From Deltaproteobacteria bacterium (lineage in GTDB: Bacteria > Desulfobacterota > Desulfobacteria > Desulfobacterales > UBA11574): a stretch of 19,569 bases of DNA. Shown here one piece after another: positions 6,907-14,457 of this stretch (the stretch's first letter is position 1; every line of letters starts with the position of its first letter). The notes beneath the pieces were generated by a model. The model had not been told where the DNA came from, searched no databases, and worked only from the letters and a program-made list of their open reading frames with translations. Location: NCBI GenBank assembly GCA_019313025.1, contig JAFDCA010000346.1:1-19569 (forward strand), in the 5' to 3' direction. The position numbers and the translations under genes were made by a program.

Positions 6907-7524
6907 TTATTTGGTTTTATGCTTTACGTTATCACATATCATATCAACGGCCTTTTCCACCGATATTTTTCCCATATCTATAACTAGATCGTAAAGATGA
7001 GCGGCATTCCAATCCTCGTTAAAGTAGTGTTTGATATACGCCTTTAGATCACCTTCCTCTCTGTCAATAAAATCTTTTGCGGCTTTATGACTTAGATTTT
7101 GGGATGTCATGATTTCATTAATTTTCAAATCATTATCCTTTATCAAACGGACATGAAGCGTATCCGGCTTTCCTTTTAGAAGGCACTGGCCTCCCCATCC
7201 AAGAATGATGACGTTCCCGGCCTTATATACATTTTCAACCAGTTTTTTGGTGACCTCATAATAATTCTTGTCATCCAAACAGCCGTGCTCACGGTCAACC
7301 ACTTTCTGGACAATAGAGCAGGTATAGCGATCGACAAAACGAAGTATCCGTGACTGGGACGTTTTATGAAACGTTGCCGCTTCACTTTCAGATATATGGA
7401 GTTCTTTAGCAATATCCGCCACCAGATTTTTGCCGATGTATTCGTAACCCAGTTTTTCTGCGACCAGCGATGCGACTTTTTCACCTTGAGAGCCAAACTC
7501 CTTGCTAATGGTAATTACTGCCAT
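6907..7524 (-). CDS. Cytidylate kinase-like family protein
   Basis: A 205-residue cytoplasmic protein of the cytidylate-kinase-like P-loop family. The N-terminus (ITISKEFGSQGEKVASLVAEKLGYEYI) matches the family start, with a relaxed P-loop GSQGEKVA in place of the canonical GxxGxGK[ST]. FVDRY, ILGWGGQCLL and a late DREE segment correspond to lid and core elements. Members of this family occur beside metabolic and CBS-domain genes in Desulfobacterota, and their substrates are mostly unproven. A strong AGGAGGG site lies 6 bases before the ATG. It is not the housekeeping Cmk, whose P-loop and length differ, so I assign no gene symbol. Confidence 0.75.
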   Translation of the reverse strand: MAVITISKEFGSQGEKVASLVAEKLGYEYIGKNLVADIAKELHISESEAATFHKTSQSRILRFVDRYTCSIVQKVVDREHGCLDDKNYYEVTKKLVENVYKAGNVIILGWGGQCLLKGKPDTLHVRLIKDNDLKINEIMTSQNLSHKAAKDFIDREEGDLKAYIKHYFNEDWNAAHLYDLVIDMGKISVEKAVDMICDNVKHKTK

Positions 7525-7744
7525 GAAACCCTCCTTTTACCCCGTGAATTCTTGAGGCCTTTAAAAACGCCCCCCTTTTTCCCAATCCCTGTGTTGGACC
7601 CCGATCAACGTCCGGTATCTTCGACATGTCATTGAACAAAATCAAACAATGTTTAATAATCTCAATCCGATTGTGCCGATACGCTTCCCCGGAAACCATC
7701 TTTTTTCAAGTCCGTTACGATTTCAGAACCGGTTTTAAAGCGGC

Positions 7745-7939
7745 TCACTCGTATGCAATGACCCGAATAATTCCGATGGTGGCGCCATTATCATCCGTTG
7801 TGCAGGCATCACTCACCGAATGTATTTTGTTCACGCTGTTTTCCTCGATAAACCGATTGACCCGGCTATCAAGTTCGTCCAGTTCTTTTTTTGCATGAAA
7901 AATCTTTAAGGAACTTGTAAATGTTTTGACCTTGGTCAT
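7745..7939 (-). CDS. Small conserved-looking protein of unknown function
   Basis: A 64-residue soluble protein without membrane segment or signal peptide. I do not recognise a characterised family. It has an N-terminal helical part rich in Lys and Glu (HAKKELDELDSRVNRFIEE), then SVSDACTTDDNGATIGIIRVIAYE, which looks like a strand-loop-strand. A single Cys lies in DACTTDD. The ATG at 7939 is chosen because GGAGG lies 7 bases upstream; a TTG two codons earlier is less likely. It sits alone between the NifU-like gene and the cytidylate-kinase-like gene. Confidence 0.6.
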   Translation of the reverse strand: MTKVKTFTSSLKIFHAKKELDELDSRVNRFIEENSVNKIHSVSDACTTDDNGATIGIIRVIAYE

Positions 7940-8094
7940 AAACAATCCTCCATATCTTCAATGATCGGGCATTGTCAAGGGGTTGGATGGTAAGTTCTTA
8001 ACAAAGGTGAACCCCGTCAAGCTTCTGTTCGATTTGAAAATACCGACACCTCTCTTTGACAGGGCCAAATTATGCTGCTAAATGTATAGAGAAA

Positions 8095-8313
8095 CTACAC
8101 GGACTCCACGCTGATGATCTCCGGGATTAGGTTCTTAATATACCGCTCTATGCACTGTTTGAGTGTCATCTGGGACATGGGGCAACCGGCGCAGGCACCT
8201 TTTAGTCTGACCTTCACAATATTATTTTCCACATCAACAAGTTCCACGTCACCGCCGTCTGCCTGAAGATGTGGTCTGACATCATTTAACGCTTTTTCAA
8301 CTTTTTCTTTCAT
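8095..8313 (-). CDS. NifU C-terminal-domain Fe-S scaffold protein
   Basis: A 72-residue stand-alone NifU-like domain that can carry an Fe-S cluster for delivery to apoproteins. It shows LQADGGDVELVDVE (17-30), the strand NIVKVRLKGAC, and the cluster-binding pair CAGC (Cys41, Cys44), then MTLKQCIE. This is the usual length of free-standing NifU domains in anaerobes. An AAGGAG lies about 10 bases before the ATG. It follows korB by 75 bases on the same strand and might help mature the Fe-S clusters of KorB or of nearby ferredoxins, which is inference from position. Confidence 0.9.
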   Translation of the reverse strand: MKEKVEKALNDVRPHLQADGGDVELVDVENNIVKVRLKGACAGCPMSQMTLKQCIERYIKNLIPEIISVESV

Positions 8314-8388
8314 TGGATTTACGCTCCTTATTCTCTTGAATGCTATTTATATCTGGGTTAAGGATTTATTTTTTATCAATAAATTCTA

Positions 8389-9249
8389 TTATATATGTTT
8401 TTCGAGGACCGGACGGATATCCCCTGGTGTTAATTGGACAGGAATCCTTCCTGCCAAAAGTTTCTCCTCGTAGGTCGGTTTTTTAACCTGGTAAAAAATG
8501 CCAATGGGAATCTTCTCGCCCTCTCCGTAAGCCCATTCTCCGGCCTTGACAAAAGCGGCCTTTTTGTCTGAAACATCATAATCCTGTCGGGAGAACTCAT
8601 ACACCCTTTTGTTGTAATAATCATAGGTATTAAAAAAGGTGAAGCAGGGTTGAAGCACATCAATAAAGGAAAACCCTTTATGATTGACTGCTGCTTTAAT
8701 TAAAGACTGTAAATGCTCCATATTCCGCGTATACCCTCTGGCGACAAAAGTGGCACCGGAAGACAGCATGAGTTCGATGGGGTTTAACGGATCTTCGGGG
8801 CTGCCTTCCGGGGTCGACCGTCCTTTAAACCCGGAAGGACTGGTGGGCGTAAACTGACCGGTTGTGAGGCCGTATACCCTGTTGTTGTGGACAATGAACG
8901 TTAGGTCTAAGTTTCGCTTGGCACTGAAAATGAGATGCTCGATGCCTTCACCATAGGCATCTCCGTCGCCGGCAAAACCGATCACCGTCAACTCCGGATT
9001 TGCCAGCTTGATTCCGGTCATGGGCGGGGGAACCCGACCGTGAATCGAATAGAAGCTGTTGACATTGATATAATCCACAATTTTGGCATGGCATCCGATT
9101 CCCGAGACGATTGCCACGTTATTAAGATTGAGTCCATCCTTTTCAAGATCTGTCAATGCCTTTTTGATGGATGTCAAGATGCCGAAATTGCCACAACCGG
9201 GGCACCAGGTATTCTGGGCATAGGTCCCTAATTCTTTAATGCTTGTCAT
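8389..9249 (-). CDS. korB: 2-oxoacid:ferredoxin oxidoreductase, beta subunit
   Basis: A 286-residue thiamine-diphosphate and Fe-S subunit. With KorA it decarboxylates a 2-oxoacid with CoA, reducing ferredoxin; 2-oxoglutarate is the most likely substrate. The four conserved cluster cysteines are visible: Cys16 and Cys19 in WCPGCG, Cys53 in GIGCHAK and Cys202 in LQPCFTFF. The thiamine-diphosphate/Mg site is GDGDAYGEG (95-103) followed by NNRVYGLTTGQ. Its start codon overlaps the korA stop as ATGA (9246-9249), indicating translational coupling. Two-subunit enzymes of this type can also accept pyruvate or other 2-oxoacids, so exact specificity is inferred. A citrate synthase gene about 9 kb upstream fits a TCA-cycle role. 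Confidence 0.88.
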   Translation of the reverse strand: MTSIKELGTYAQNTWCPGCGNFGILTSIKKALTDLEKDGLNLNNVAIVSGIGCHAKIVDYINVNSFYSIHGRVPPPMTGIKLANPELTVIGFAGDGDAYGEGIEHLIFSAKRNLDLTFIVHNNRVYGLTTGQFTPTSPSGFKGRSTPEGSPEDPLNPIELMLSSGATFVARGYTRNMEHLQSLIKAAVNHKGFSFIDVLQPCFTFFNTYDYYNKRVYEFSRQDYDVSDKKAAFVKAGEWAYGEGEKIPIGIFYQVKKPTYEEKLLAGRIPVQLTPGDIRPVLEKHI

Positions 9250-10898
9250 GAGAGCACCTCCTTTACGTTGTCAAGCAAAATATCCACGGTAAAGGGACGC
9301 GCGTCAAAACGTAAAATCATATCGTCAATACAGAAACCGTGACCGGCAACATGTTTCGCGAGTTGTCCGGTGGCATTGACTTCCACGTCTATGATTTTAT
9401 CAACACCGGAAAGGGCTTTTTTTAGCGCCTTTACCGGTAAAGGTTCCAATATCAGGGGTTGGACCACTTTAAGATTCAGGGCTTCGGCCACTTCGATACA
9501 CGCCCCTTTGGTGGAGCCCCAACACAAAAGAGCGGTTTTTGAATCAGCACTTCCATATACATTCACCGTTTCATATTTTTCAAGCTCATCTTCCAGGGTT
9601 TTTCTTTTGCGCAGCCGTTTCCTTTGCATCCGCGATATGGCCTCTGGTTCCTCAGTGGTAATGCCGTTTTCATCATGTTCATAGGATGTGGCTTTAACGA
9701 TGGCCGATGGATTTCCAGGAAAAGCCAAAGATGAAATGCCGTTTTGAGTGTCCAGGTATCTTTTGTATTCTCCCTGGTGGTTCCATAGAAGCGGCTTCTC
9801 CGGTTTAACCCTGTCCAGATCGGCGTCGAAGCTGAATATGCTTTCGCTCAAATGTTTGTCAGAGAGAATAAAGGCCGGAATTTGAAATTTCCATGCCAGG
9901 TTCATGGCCAGTCCTGCCGTGTAAAATGCCTCATCGGCATCGCCGGGTGCCAGCACCGCCCTTAAAATATCCCCATGCCCTGCATGGATAACAAAATTAA
10001 GATCGCCTTGCATGGTGTATGTGGGAACACCGGTACTGGGTCCGGGCCGCTGAGCTTCCACGATGACCATGGGAAGTTCACCCTGTCCGGCCAGACTCAA
10101 CGCTTCTGTCATCAAAGCAAATCCTCCACCGGAAGTACCAACCATGGTCTTTGCGCCCGCATAAGCGGCCCCCAGTGCCATGAGGGCCACGCCAATTTCG
10201 CTTTCAGGGTGTACGGTAACCACCCCCAATTCCTTTTCGTTAGCTGCCAGATAATGGAGAATGGCCGATGCCGGGGTCATGGGATAGGCAATGTACATGT
10301 TCAAACCGGCTTTGACCGCCCCAAGGGCAATGGCTTCATTGCCGGAGACCAGTGGAAGGGCTTTTTGATCCAGCTTTGGCAGGGATTTAAAAGGGTTCTC
10401 AATTAGATCGTAAGCATGCCGGGCGATTTTAAGATTCAAGTCAACTTCTTTTTCCACGGTATCCAAAATAACCCTTTCCAGCATAGACCATTCGATATTT
10501 AATGCGCCGGCCAGTGCTCCGATGGCTGCGGTGTTTCTCATAATCGGTTTTCCGTCGAACGCTTTGACAATGTCCATAAAGTCGAATCCGATGCCTTCGG
10601 TTTCTGCTTTTTTGGAATCATAGAGGATTATCCCGCCGGTATTGAGCCGATGTTTATGCTTTTCCACTGCATCCTGATTTAAGGCGATAATGACGTCCAC
10701 CGTCTCTTTGTGCGCAACGATGCGTTTTTCCGCGGCCCTGATAATGGAAAAATTGTGACCGCCACGGATGAGAGAGGGATAATCATCATAGAAAAAAATC
10801 CGATAGCCGATTCGATTCAAAAGTCGGGCAATGACATGGCCGGCCTGTCGGATACCATCACCCGCTTTACCGCCGACAAGAATCGATATTTCTTTCAT
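9246..10898 (-). CDS. korA: 2-oxoacid:ferredoxin oxidoreductase, fused gamma-alpha subunit
   Basis: A 550-residue subunit in which the gamma domain (residues 1 to about 180, starting ISILVGGKAGDGI and with YPSLIRGGHNFS) is joined to the alpha domain (about 185-550). The alpha domain carries YPMTP (205-209), matching the YPITP motif that positions CoA and substrate in this family, and GTSGGGFALMTEAL. This gamma-alpha fusion is the arrangement of archaeal-type two-subunit 2-oxoacid oxidoreductases. Together with KorB it feeds low-potential electrons to ferredoxin. AGGAGG lies 8 bases ahead of the ATG, and a good sigma-70 promoter lies at 10968-10995. The ferredoxin gene ending 174 bases upstream is a plausible acceptor, but the internal promoter suggests a separate transcript. 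Confidence 0.9.
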   Translation of the reverse strand: MKEISILVGGKAGDGIRQAGHVIARLLNRIGYRIFFYDDYPSLIRGGHNFSIIRAAEKRIVAHKETVDVIIALNQDAVEKHKHRLNTGGIILYDSKKAETEGIGFDFMDIVKAFDGKPIMRNTAAIGALAGALNIEWSMLERVILDTVEKEVDLNLKIARHAYDLIENPFKSLPKLDQKALPLVSGNEAIALGAVKAGLNMYIAYPMTPASAILHYLAANEKELGVVTVHPESEIGVALMALGAAYAGAKTMVGTSGGGFALMTEALSLAGQGELPMVIVEAQRPGPSTGVPTYTMQGDLNFVIHAGHGDILRAVLAPGDADEAFYTAGLAMNLAWKFQIPAFILSDKHLSESIFSFDADLDRVKPEKPLLWNHQGEYKRYLDTQNGISSLAFPGNPSAIVKATSYEHDENGITTEEPEAISRMQRKRLRKRKTLEDELEKYETVNVYGSADSKTALLCWGSTKGACIEVAEALNLKVVQPLILEPLPVKALKKALSGVDKIIDVEVNATGQLAKHVAGHGFCIDDMILRFDARPFTVDILLDNVKEVLS

Positions 10899-10967
10899 GA
10901 TGTGCCTCCTGTGTAATGTAGGTAACCGTTGATATCCCAGGATACGATTTGACGTGCTATTGTACTT

Positions 10968-10995
10968 AATATAATTCCACCCTGTGGCATGTCAA
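10968..10995 (-). promoter_or_regulatory. Sigma-70-type promoter of korAB
   Basis: On the minus strand TTGACA (10995-10990) is followed after 16 bases by TATATT (10973-10968). The -35 box is a perfect consensus. Transcription would begin near 10961, leaving a leader of about 60 bases before the korA ATG at 10898. Confidence 0.55.
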
Positions 10996-11072
10996 ACCTA
11001 ATGTTTTAAAGGCTATAAAGTCACGGAGCCAGGGCTATAATATATAACCCCGACCCCGTTTAATACATGTCA

Positions 11073-11267
11073 TCAATCATCTTCTATGATAATGGCATCG
11101 GCTCCGCATTCATCTGCAGCCTGTCTGACAACCGCCTCGAATTGTGCAGGAACTTCATCCACCTTAACTATGGACTTGAGTTCATCCTCATCGTATTCGA
11201 AAACTTCAGGACATAAGTCGTTACAACGCCGATCTCCCATGCAGTTTTCAGTAACTTTTACTTTCAT
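11073..11267 (-). CDS. One-cluster ferredoxin with Asp in place of the second cysteine
   Basis: A 64-residue soluble electron carrier. It has the ferredoxin motif Cys9-x2-Asp12-x2-Cys15-x3-Cys19-Pro and a late Cys54 in ADECGADAI. The second ligand position is Asp, as in the Pyrococcus furiosus ferredoxin (CIGDAIC), where the cluster switches between 3Fe and 4Fe forms and the cysteine matching Cys19 is not a ligand. After the last cysteine Gly replaces the usual Pro. The protein is acidic and ends IIEDD. AAAGGAG lies 6 bases before the ATG. It is the last gene of the OsmC-rubrerythrin-flavodoxin-ferredoxin run, 36 bases after the flavodoxin gene. It could serve rubrerythrin or KorAB as redox partner. 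Confidence 0.85.
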   Translation of the reverse strand: MKVKVTENCMGDRRCNDLCPEVFEYDEDELKSIVKVDEVPAQFEAVVRQAADECGADAIIIEDD

Positions 11268-11303
11268 TTTTTTCTCCTTTTAATTAGATTTCAAGCATTT
11301 GGG

Positions 11304-11747
11304 TTAAGTAAATTTTTGACCAACGGCTTTTCCATAATCCTGGCAGGCACGCGTCCCTTCATCTGTTTCCAAGAGCTGTTCCTTTAGATTTAATGCACCC
11401 AGATCAACCATGTCCATTTTAAATACATAAAGCATGGTATCAAATATCATATCAGCAGATTCCCCGCTGTGAGTGAAAGACCCGAATGCGCCTCCCATCT
11501 TGCCGACCAAATTGGCTTTTTCCGCCAGGAAAAGAAATGTTTTCATTCCCGCCGTGATATCCCGATGATAAGTGGGACACCCGAATACGAAACCGTCGTA
11601 TCCTCCCAACCCTTTTTCATCTTTTATTTCGGAGATTTTTTTCAGTTCCGCACTATTTCCAGTGAGACGGACGCCTTCTGCGATGTATTCCGCCATTTTT
11701 TCCGTATGTCCCATTCTGCTGTAATACGCGATAAGCACTTTAGCCAT
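11304..11747 (-). CDS. Flavodoxin-like FMN protein (WrbA-related)
   Basis: A 147-residue flavodoxin fold. The FMN-phosphate loop is YYSRMGHTEKMAEYI near the N-terminus. FGCPTYHRDITAGMKTFL and GGAFGSFTHSGES match the second and third flavin loops of the WrbA/flavodoxin family. It is shorter than typical WrbA (about 198), so quinone reduction is uncertain and a carrier role is equally possible. The ATG at 11747 is preferred because GGAGG stands 6 bases upstream; a TTG two codons earlier is in frame. It follows the rubrerythrin gene by 42 bases, suggesting a donor role in the same peroxide-reducing chain (inference). Confidence 0.85.
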   Translation of the reverse strand: MAKVLIAYYSRMGHTEKMAEYIAEGVRLTGNSAELKKISEIKDEKGLGGYDGFVFGCPTYHRDITAGMKTFLFLAEKANLVGKMGGAFGSFTHSGESADMIFDTMLYVFKMDMVDLGALNLKEQLLETDEGTRACQDYGKAVGQKFT

Positions 11748-11789
11748 TTTCAACCTCCTTTTTAAGCTTGTGAATGCACGTGAATTTTT

Positions 11790-12287
11790 TTAATCCACCC
11801 TGGAAAAAGCCTTGATGTTGGCGTTGCAAACCGGGCATGTTTCCGGTGGCTCATTTTCACAGGTATAACCACAAACACCACAAACATAATAACACTCAAT
11901 GTCTCCGGGACTTTCCAGACTGTCCAAGGCCTTCTGGTAAAGATCGGCATGAATTTTTTCAACTTCATTGGCATAATTGAAGGTTCTCTCCGCTGCTTTA
12001 TCCCCCTCTGATTTTGCCGCATCGATCATGGCCGGATACATACTTTTAAACTCATGGGTTTCACCGGCGATGGCTTCTTTGAGGTTTTCGGCGGTCGATT
12101 TAACTCCCTTTAGAACCCTCAAATGTGCATGGGCGTGGACCGTTTCAGCCTCTGCCGCTGCCCTGAAAAGATTGGCAACCTGTGGATAACCTTCCTTATC
12201 GGCTTTTTTTGCAAATGCAAGATACTTTCGATTGGCTTGGGATTCACCGGCAAATGCTTCCTGTAAATTTTGTTTTGTTTGACTCAT
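11790..12287 (-). CDS. rbr: Rubrerythrin
   Basis: A 165-residue cytoplasmic peroxidase that reduces hydrogen peroxide at a diiron site using electrons from its own rubredoxin centre. The N-terminal ferritin-like four-helix domain (1 to about 128) shows the Glu and His ligand motifs GESQANRKY, AETVHAHAH, GETHEF and NEVEKIHADLY. The C-terminal rubredoxin domain has CGVC (Cys136, Cys139) and CPVC (Cys151, Cys154). This is the short type with a single C-terminal rubredoxin domain. AAGGAGG lies 5 bases ahead of the ATG. The gene starts 13 bases after the end of the OsmC gene, so cotranscription is very likely. Confidence 0.95.
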   Translation of the reverse strand: MSQTKQNLQEAFAGESQANRKYLAFAKKADKEGYPQVANLFRAAAEAETVHAHAHLRVLKGVKSTAENLKEAIAGETHEFKSMYPAMIDAAKSEGDKAAERTFNYANEVEKIHADLYQKALDSLESPGDIECYYVCGVCGYTCENEPPETCPVCNANIKAFSRVD

Positions 12288-12300
12288 AAATTCCTCCTTT

Positions 12301-12771
12301 TTATTCGATTAAGTCTTCCATGGTCAGTTCATGGTTGATGCCAATACAACCGATGACGCTCTGGGCGCCGGGACATAATGTCAAATAGGCTTCCAGCGCA
12401 TCTTTTGCCTCTGCTCTCTTTTCTTTTGGTAATTTAAGCCAATAACTGACGTTGATCCGAGCAATTTTCAAAACACCGTCAACATCTTCGATGTCGCCGG
12501 TTACAATAGCTTTAAACAGATCTCGAAAGGTCCGAATCTTTTTTCCGGCCAGCACCGCGGCCAGTGTGCCCATCATTCAACCGCCCACAGCACCGACAAT
12601 GTGATCTAGCGTTGCCGCATGTTCTTTTTCCGGATCAACTTTATAGAAATTTTTGATTCCACCGTGGACCCCGTAATAGACCGGTTCGGCAAACCCCTTG
12701 ATCACGGCTTTCCGGGTAGGCCCCATTTCTCTCGTGATCGTGATATGTGATGTATGAACAATTTTACCCAT
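12301..12771 (-). CDS. OsmC-family peroxiredoxin-like selenoprotein (in-frame TGA read as Sec65)
   Basis: One 156-residue OsmC/Ohr-superfamily protein is recovered only if the TGA at 12579-12577 is read through. The N-terminal half has the OsmC strands and GIKNFYKVDPEKEHAATLDHIVGAVGG. The TGA follows at the place of the family's peroxidatic cysteine on the long helix. The frame continues without a break as MMGTLAAVLAGKKI and on to the resolving-cysteine region LTLCPGAQSV. The family reduces organic hydroperoxides or acts on reactive thiols. A SECIS-like hairpin follows the TGA (12545-12564). AAGGAG lies 6 bases before the chosen ATG (12771). It is the first gene of a redox cluster. Sec-containing OsmC-like proteins have, as I recall, been described from marine metagenomes. 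A nonsense mutation or sequencing error remains possible. Confidence 0.8.
12545..12564 (-). promoter_or_regulatory. Candidate bacterial SECIS hairpin
   Basis: Starting 13 bases after the in-frame TGA, CTGGCC (12564-12559) pairs with GGCCGG (12550-12545), giving five Watson-Crick pairs and one G-U. The 8-nt loop GCGGUGCU begins with G and contains GGU, which recalls the AGGUCU loop of Escherichia coli fdhF. Stem start and loop distance from UGA (loop at +19 to +26) are close to those of fdhF and within the usual bacterial range. It lies inside the coding sequence, as bacterial SECIS elements do. Confidence 0.65.
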
Positions 12772-12931
12772 CATTTTCTCCTTGATGATTAGTTTAAGAC
12801 AAATTGTCATTCCCCAAACTTGGTGAATGATGTCAATGACTTTAGATAAAATTCTTATGTTTTAAATTTTCAAACACGCCGTTTAGGTCTCAATAAGACC
12901 ATCGTATAGAGAGATCGTTCAGGTCGATTCA
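12772..12931 (-). promoter_or_regulatory. Upstream region of the selenoprotein gene with palindromes and possible promoter
   Basis: A modest sigma-70 match on the minus strand is TTGAAA (12873-12868), 17 bases, TTTATC (12850-12845). Between it and the gene lie a GACAA-n-TTGTC palindrome (12798-12808) and an imperfect 20-bp palindrome ATTCCCCAAACTTGGTGAAT (12809-12828, 8 of 10 pairs). These could be an operator for a redox regulator or a weak terminator for the transporter gene; the sequence alone does not decide. Confidence 0.35.
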
Positions 12932-14401
12932 TCAATGCATCGGCATCCCCATGATTGGCCACAAAACGTAAACGGCAAAGCCGGTGACTGCAATCAGCAG
13001 GATACTGGCCGCGATTCCGTACAGAAAGAATTCAGCGGGTGTAAACTGTCTTGATTCATATGCAATGGCATTTGGAGCGGCGCCGACAAGCAAAAGAAAC
13101 GGCATTCCTGATGTTACCAAGGATGTAAAAAGAATGACATCCGGTGCGACGTCTATATAAGAAGTAAGCACCAAGGCAACCGGCAGGGAAATCGCGATGG
13201 CAGCTACGTTCATTAAAAAATTGGTCATGATCATCACGAAAAATGCAATTCCCATAATAAAGAAGAAACCGCTTGAATTATGGAATATCATCAGCCATTT
13301 TATTGCAAGCCACTTGGCCGCACCTGTTTGCCAAAGACAAAAACCCATACTCATGGCACCTGCAAAAAGCAGAATAATGTTCCATGGTATTTCTTCAAGA
13401 TCATCGATATCCAGGATACCTGTAATAAAAAAAAGAATCGTTGAAGTTAAGATAATAGCGGTTTTATTGAGAACCTTAACGGTCGGAAAAAAGGAGCTCA
13501 GAGACATGGTCAGAATACAGGCAAAGACGATGACCATGGCGATGATTTCTTTTCTGGTAACCGGTCCCAGTTTTTTATGGAGGTGTATGGCCCTTTCTCT
13601 TAACCCCGGAATAACGCTTTTTTCGGGCTTGAAAAAAATCATAAAAAATATCCACAATAAAAAAACCATGAGCCACCCGATAGGGAGCATGTAATAACTT
13701 AATTGAAAAAATGTGACATCCTGACCAATGACGTCATTATAGAAGCCTATGGCAACCGCACTCCTTGCAGCGCCCAATAGCGTTACAATACTTCCTGCTC
13801 CGGCGACATAAGCCATACCCATAAAGAGCCCCTTGCCAAACTTCGTTGGTTGGTCTTCTTGTCCATAAAGCCCGTAAATAGAAACAAGGAGCGGATATAT
13901 GGTGGCCGCTACGGCTGTATGGGCCATTATGTGCGTCAAAGCCGCGATCAAGACAAAACATCCGAGATAAATCATGCTGGTTTTTTCACCGACGATGACC
14001 AGCATTTTGTAGGCCATCCGTTTGGTGAGTCCTGTTTTTGTAAAAACCATGCCGATGGTGATGGAGGCCATGATAAACATGACCGATGGGTCCATAAAGT
14101 CCGTGAACGCCGCCTTGGCCGGTCGGATAAGAAAATAGACCTGAAGAACGCCAATGGCAAGGCTGGTGACACCGACGGGCACCACTTCAAAAACCCACCA
14201 GATGGTGGCAAACAGAGATATTGCCAGAGCGCCCTTTCCTTCTCTGCTTAGTACAATATGTTTTCCGGACGGATCGATGGCGTCGGACCACGGTGGTGCA
14301 TAATACACCAGTGCAAAAAGCAATATGCCGGAAACAAGAAAAATAAATTGTTTGATGTTAAAATGACCGTTATTAATATTAAGTTCAGAATCTCCTGCCA
14401 T
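12932..14401 (-). CDS. SLC13/DASS-family anion transporter
   Basis: A 489-residue inner-membrane protein with about 11-12 hydrophobic helices, the normal length of divalent anion:Na+ symporters (dicarboxylates, sulfate). Family features are WWVFEVVPVGVTSLA near the N-terminus, the first re-entrant region MAHTAVAATIYPLL, and the mirrored second one TNFLMNVAAIAISLPV with GAAPNAIAYESRQFTPAEFF near the end. The SNT motifs of characterised dicarboxylate carriers are altered (HTA and MNV), so substrate and coupling ion cannot be named; sulfate or C4-dicarboxylates fit the probable host. A possible GGAAT site lies ahead of the ATG. The two-CBS-domain gene upstream ends 56 bases away, so the CBS protein may regulate transport, which is inference. 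Confidence 0.85.
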   Translation of the reverse strand: MAGDSELNINNGHFNIKQFIFLVSGILLFALVYYAPPWSDAIDPSGKHIVLSREGKGALAISLFATIWWVFEVVPVGVTSLAIGVLQVYFLIRPAKAAFTDFMDPSVMFIMASITIGMVFTKTGLTKRMAYKMLVIVGEKTSMIYLGCFVLIAALTHIMAHTAVAATIYPLLVSIYGLYGQEDQPTKFGKGLFMGMAYVAGAGSIVTLLGAARSAVAIGFYNDVIGQDVTFFQLSYYMLPIGWLMVFLLWIFFMIFFKPEKSVIPGLRERAIHLHKKLGPVTRKEIIAMVIVFACILTMSLSSFFPTVKVLNKTAIILTSTILFFITGILDIDDLEEIPWNIILLFAGAMSMGFCLWQTGAAKWLAIKWLMIFHNSSGFFFIMGIAFFVMIMTNFLMNVAAIAISLPVALVLTSYIDVAPDVILFTSLVTSGMPFLLLVGAAPNAIAYESRQFTPAEFFLYGIAASILLIAVTGFAVYVLWPIMGMPMH

Positions 14402-14457
14402 AGATTATTCCAAATATTTCCACTTCAGAACACATTAAGAGGATCTGTGTTGAACTG

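Noticed and set aside
7505..7699. 64-residue minus-strand frame upstream of the cytidylate-kinase-like gene
   Set aside because: It overlaps the real gene start, has no recognisable motif and no ribosome site, and its composition looks random.
12577..12810. Separate 77-residue protein ending at the TGA, starting at 12810
   Set aside because: It is the N-terminal half of an OsmC protein and continues in frame past the TGA; the ribosome site fits the ATG at 12771, not 12810.
13197..13694. 165-residue plus-strand frame inside the transporter gene
   Set aside because: It is antisense to a hydrophobic protein gene, which commonly leaves long open frames on the other strand.
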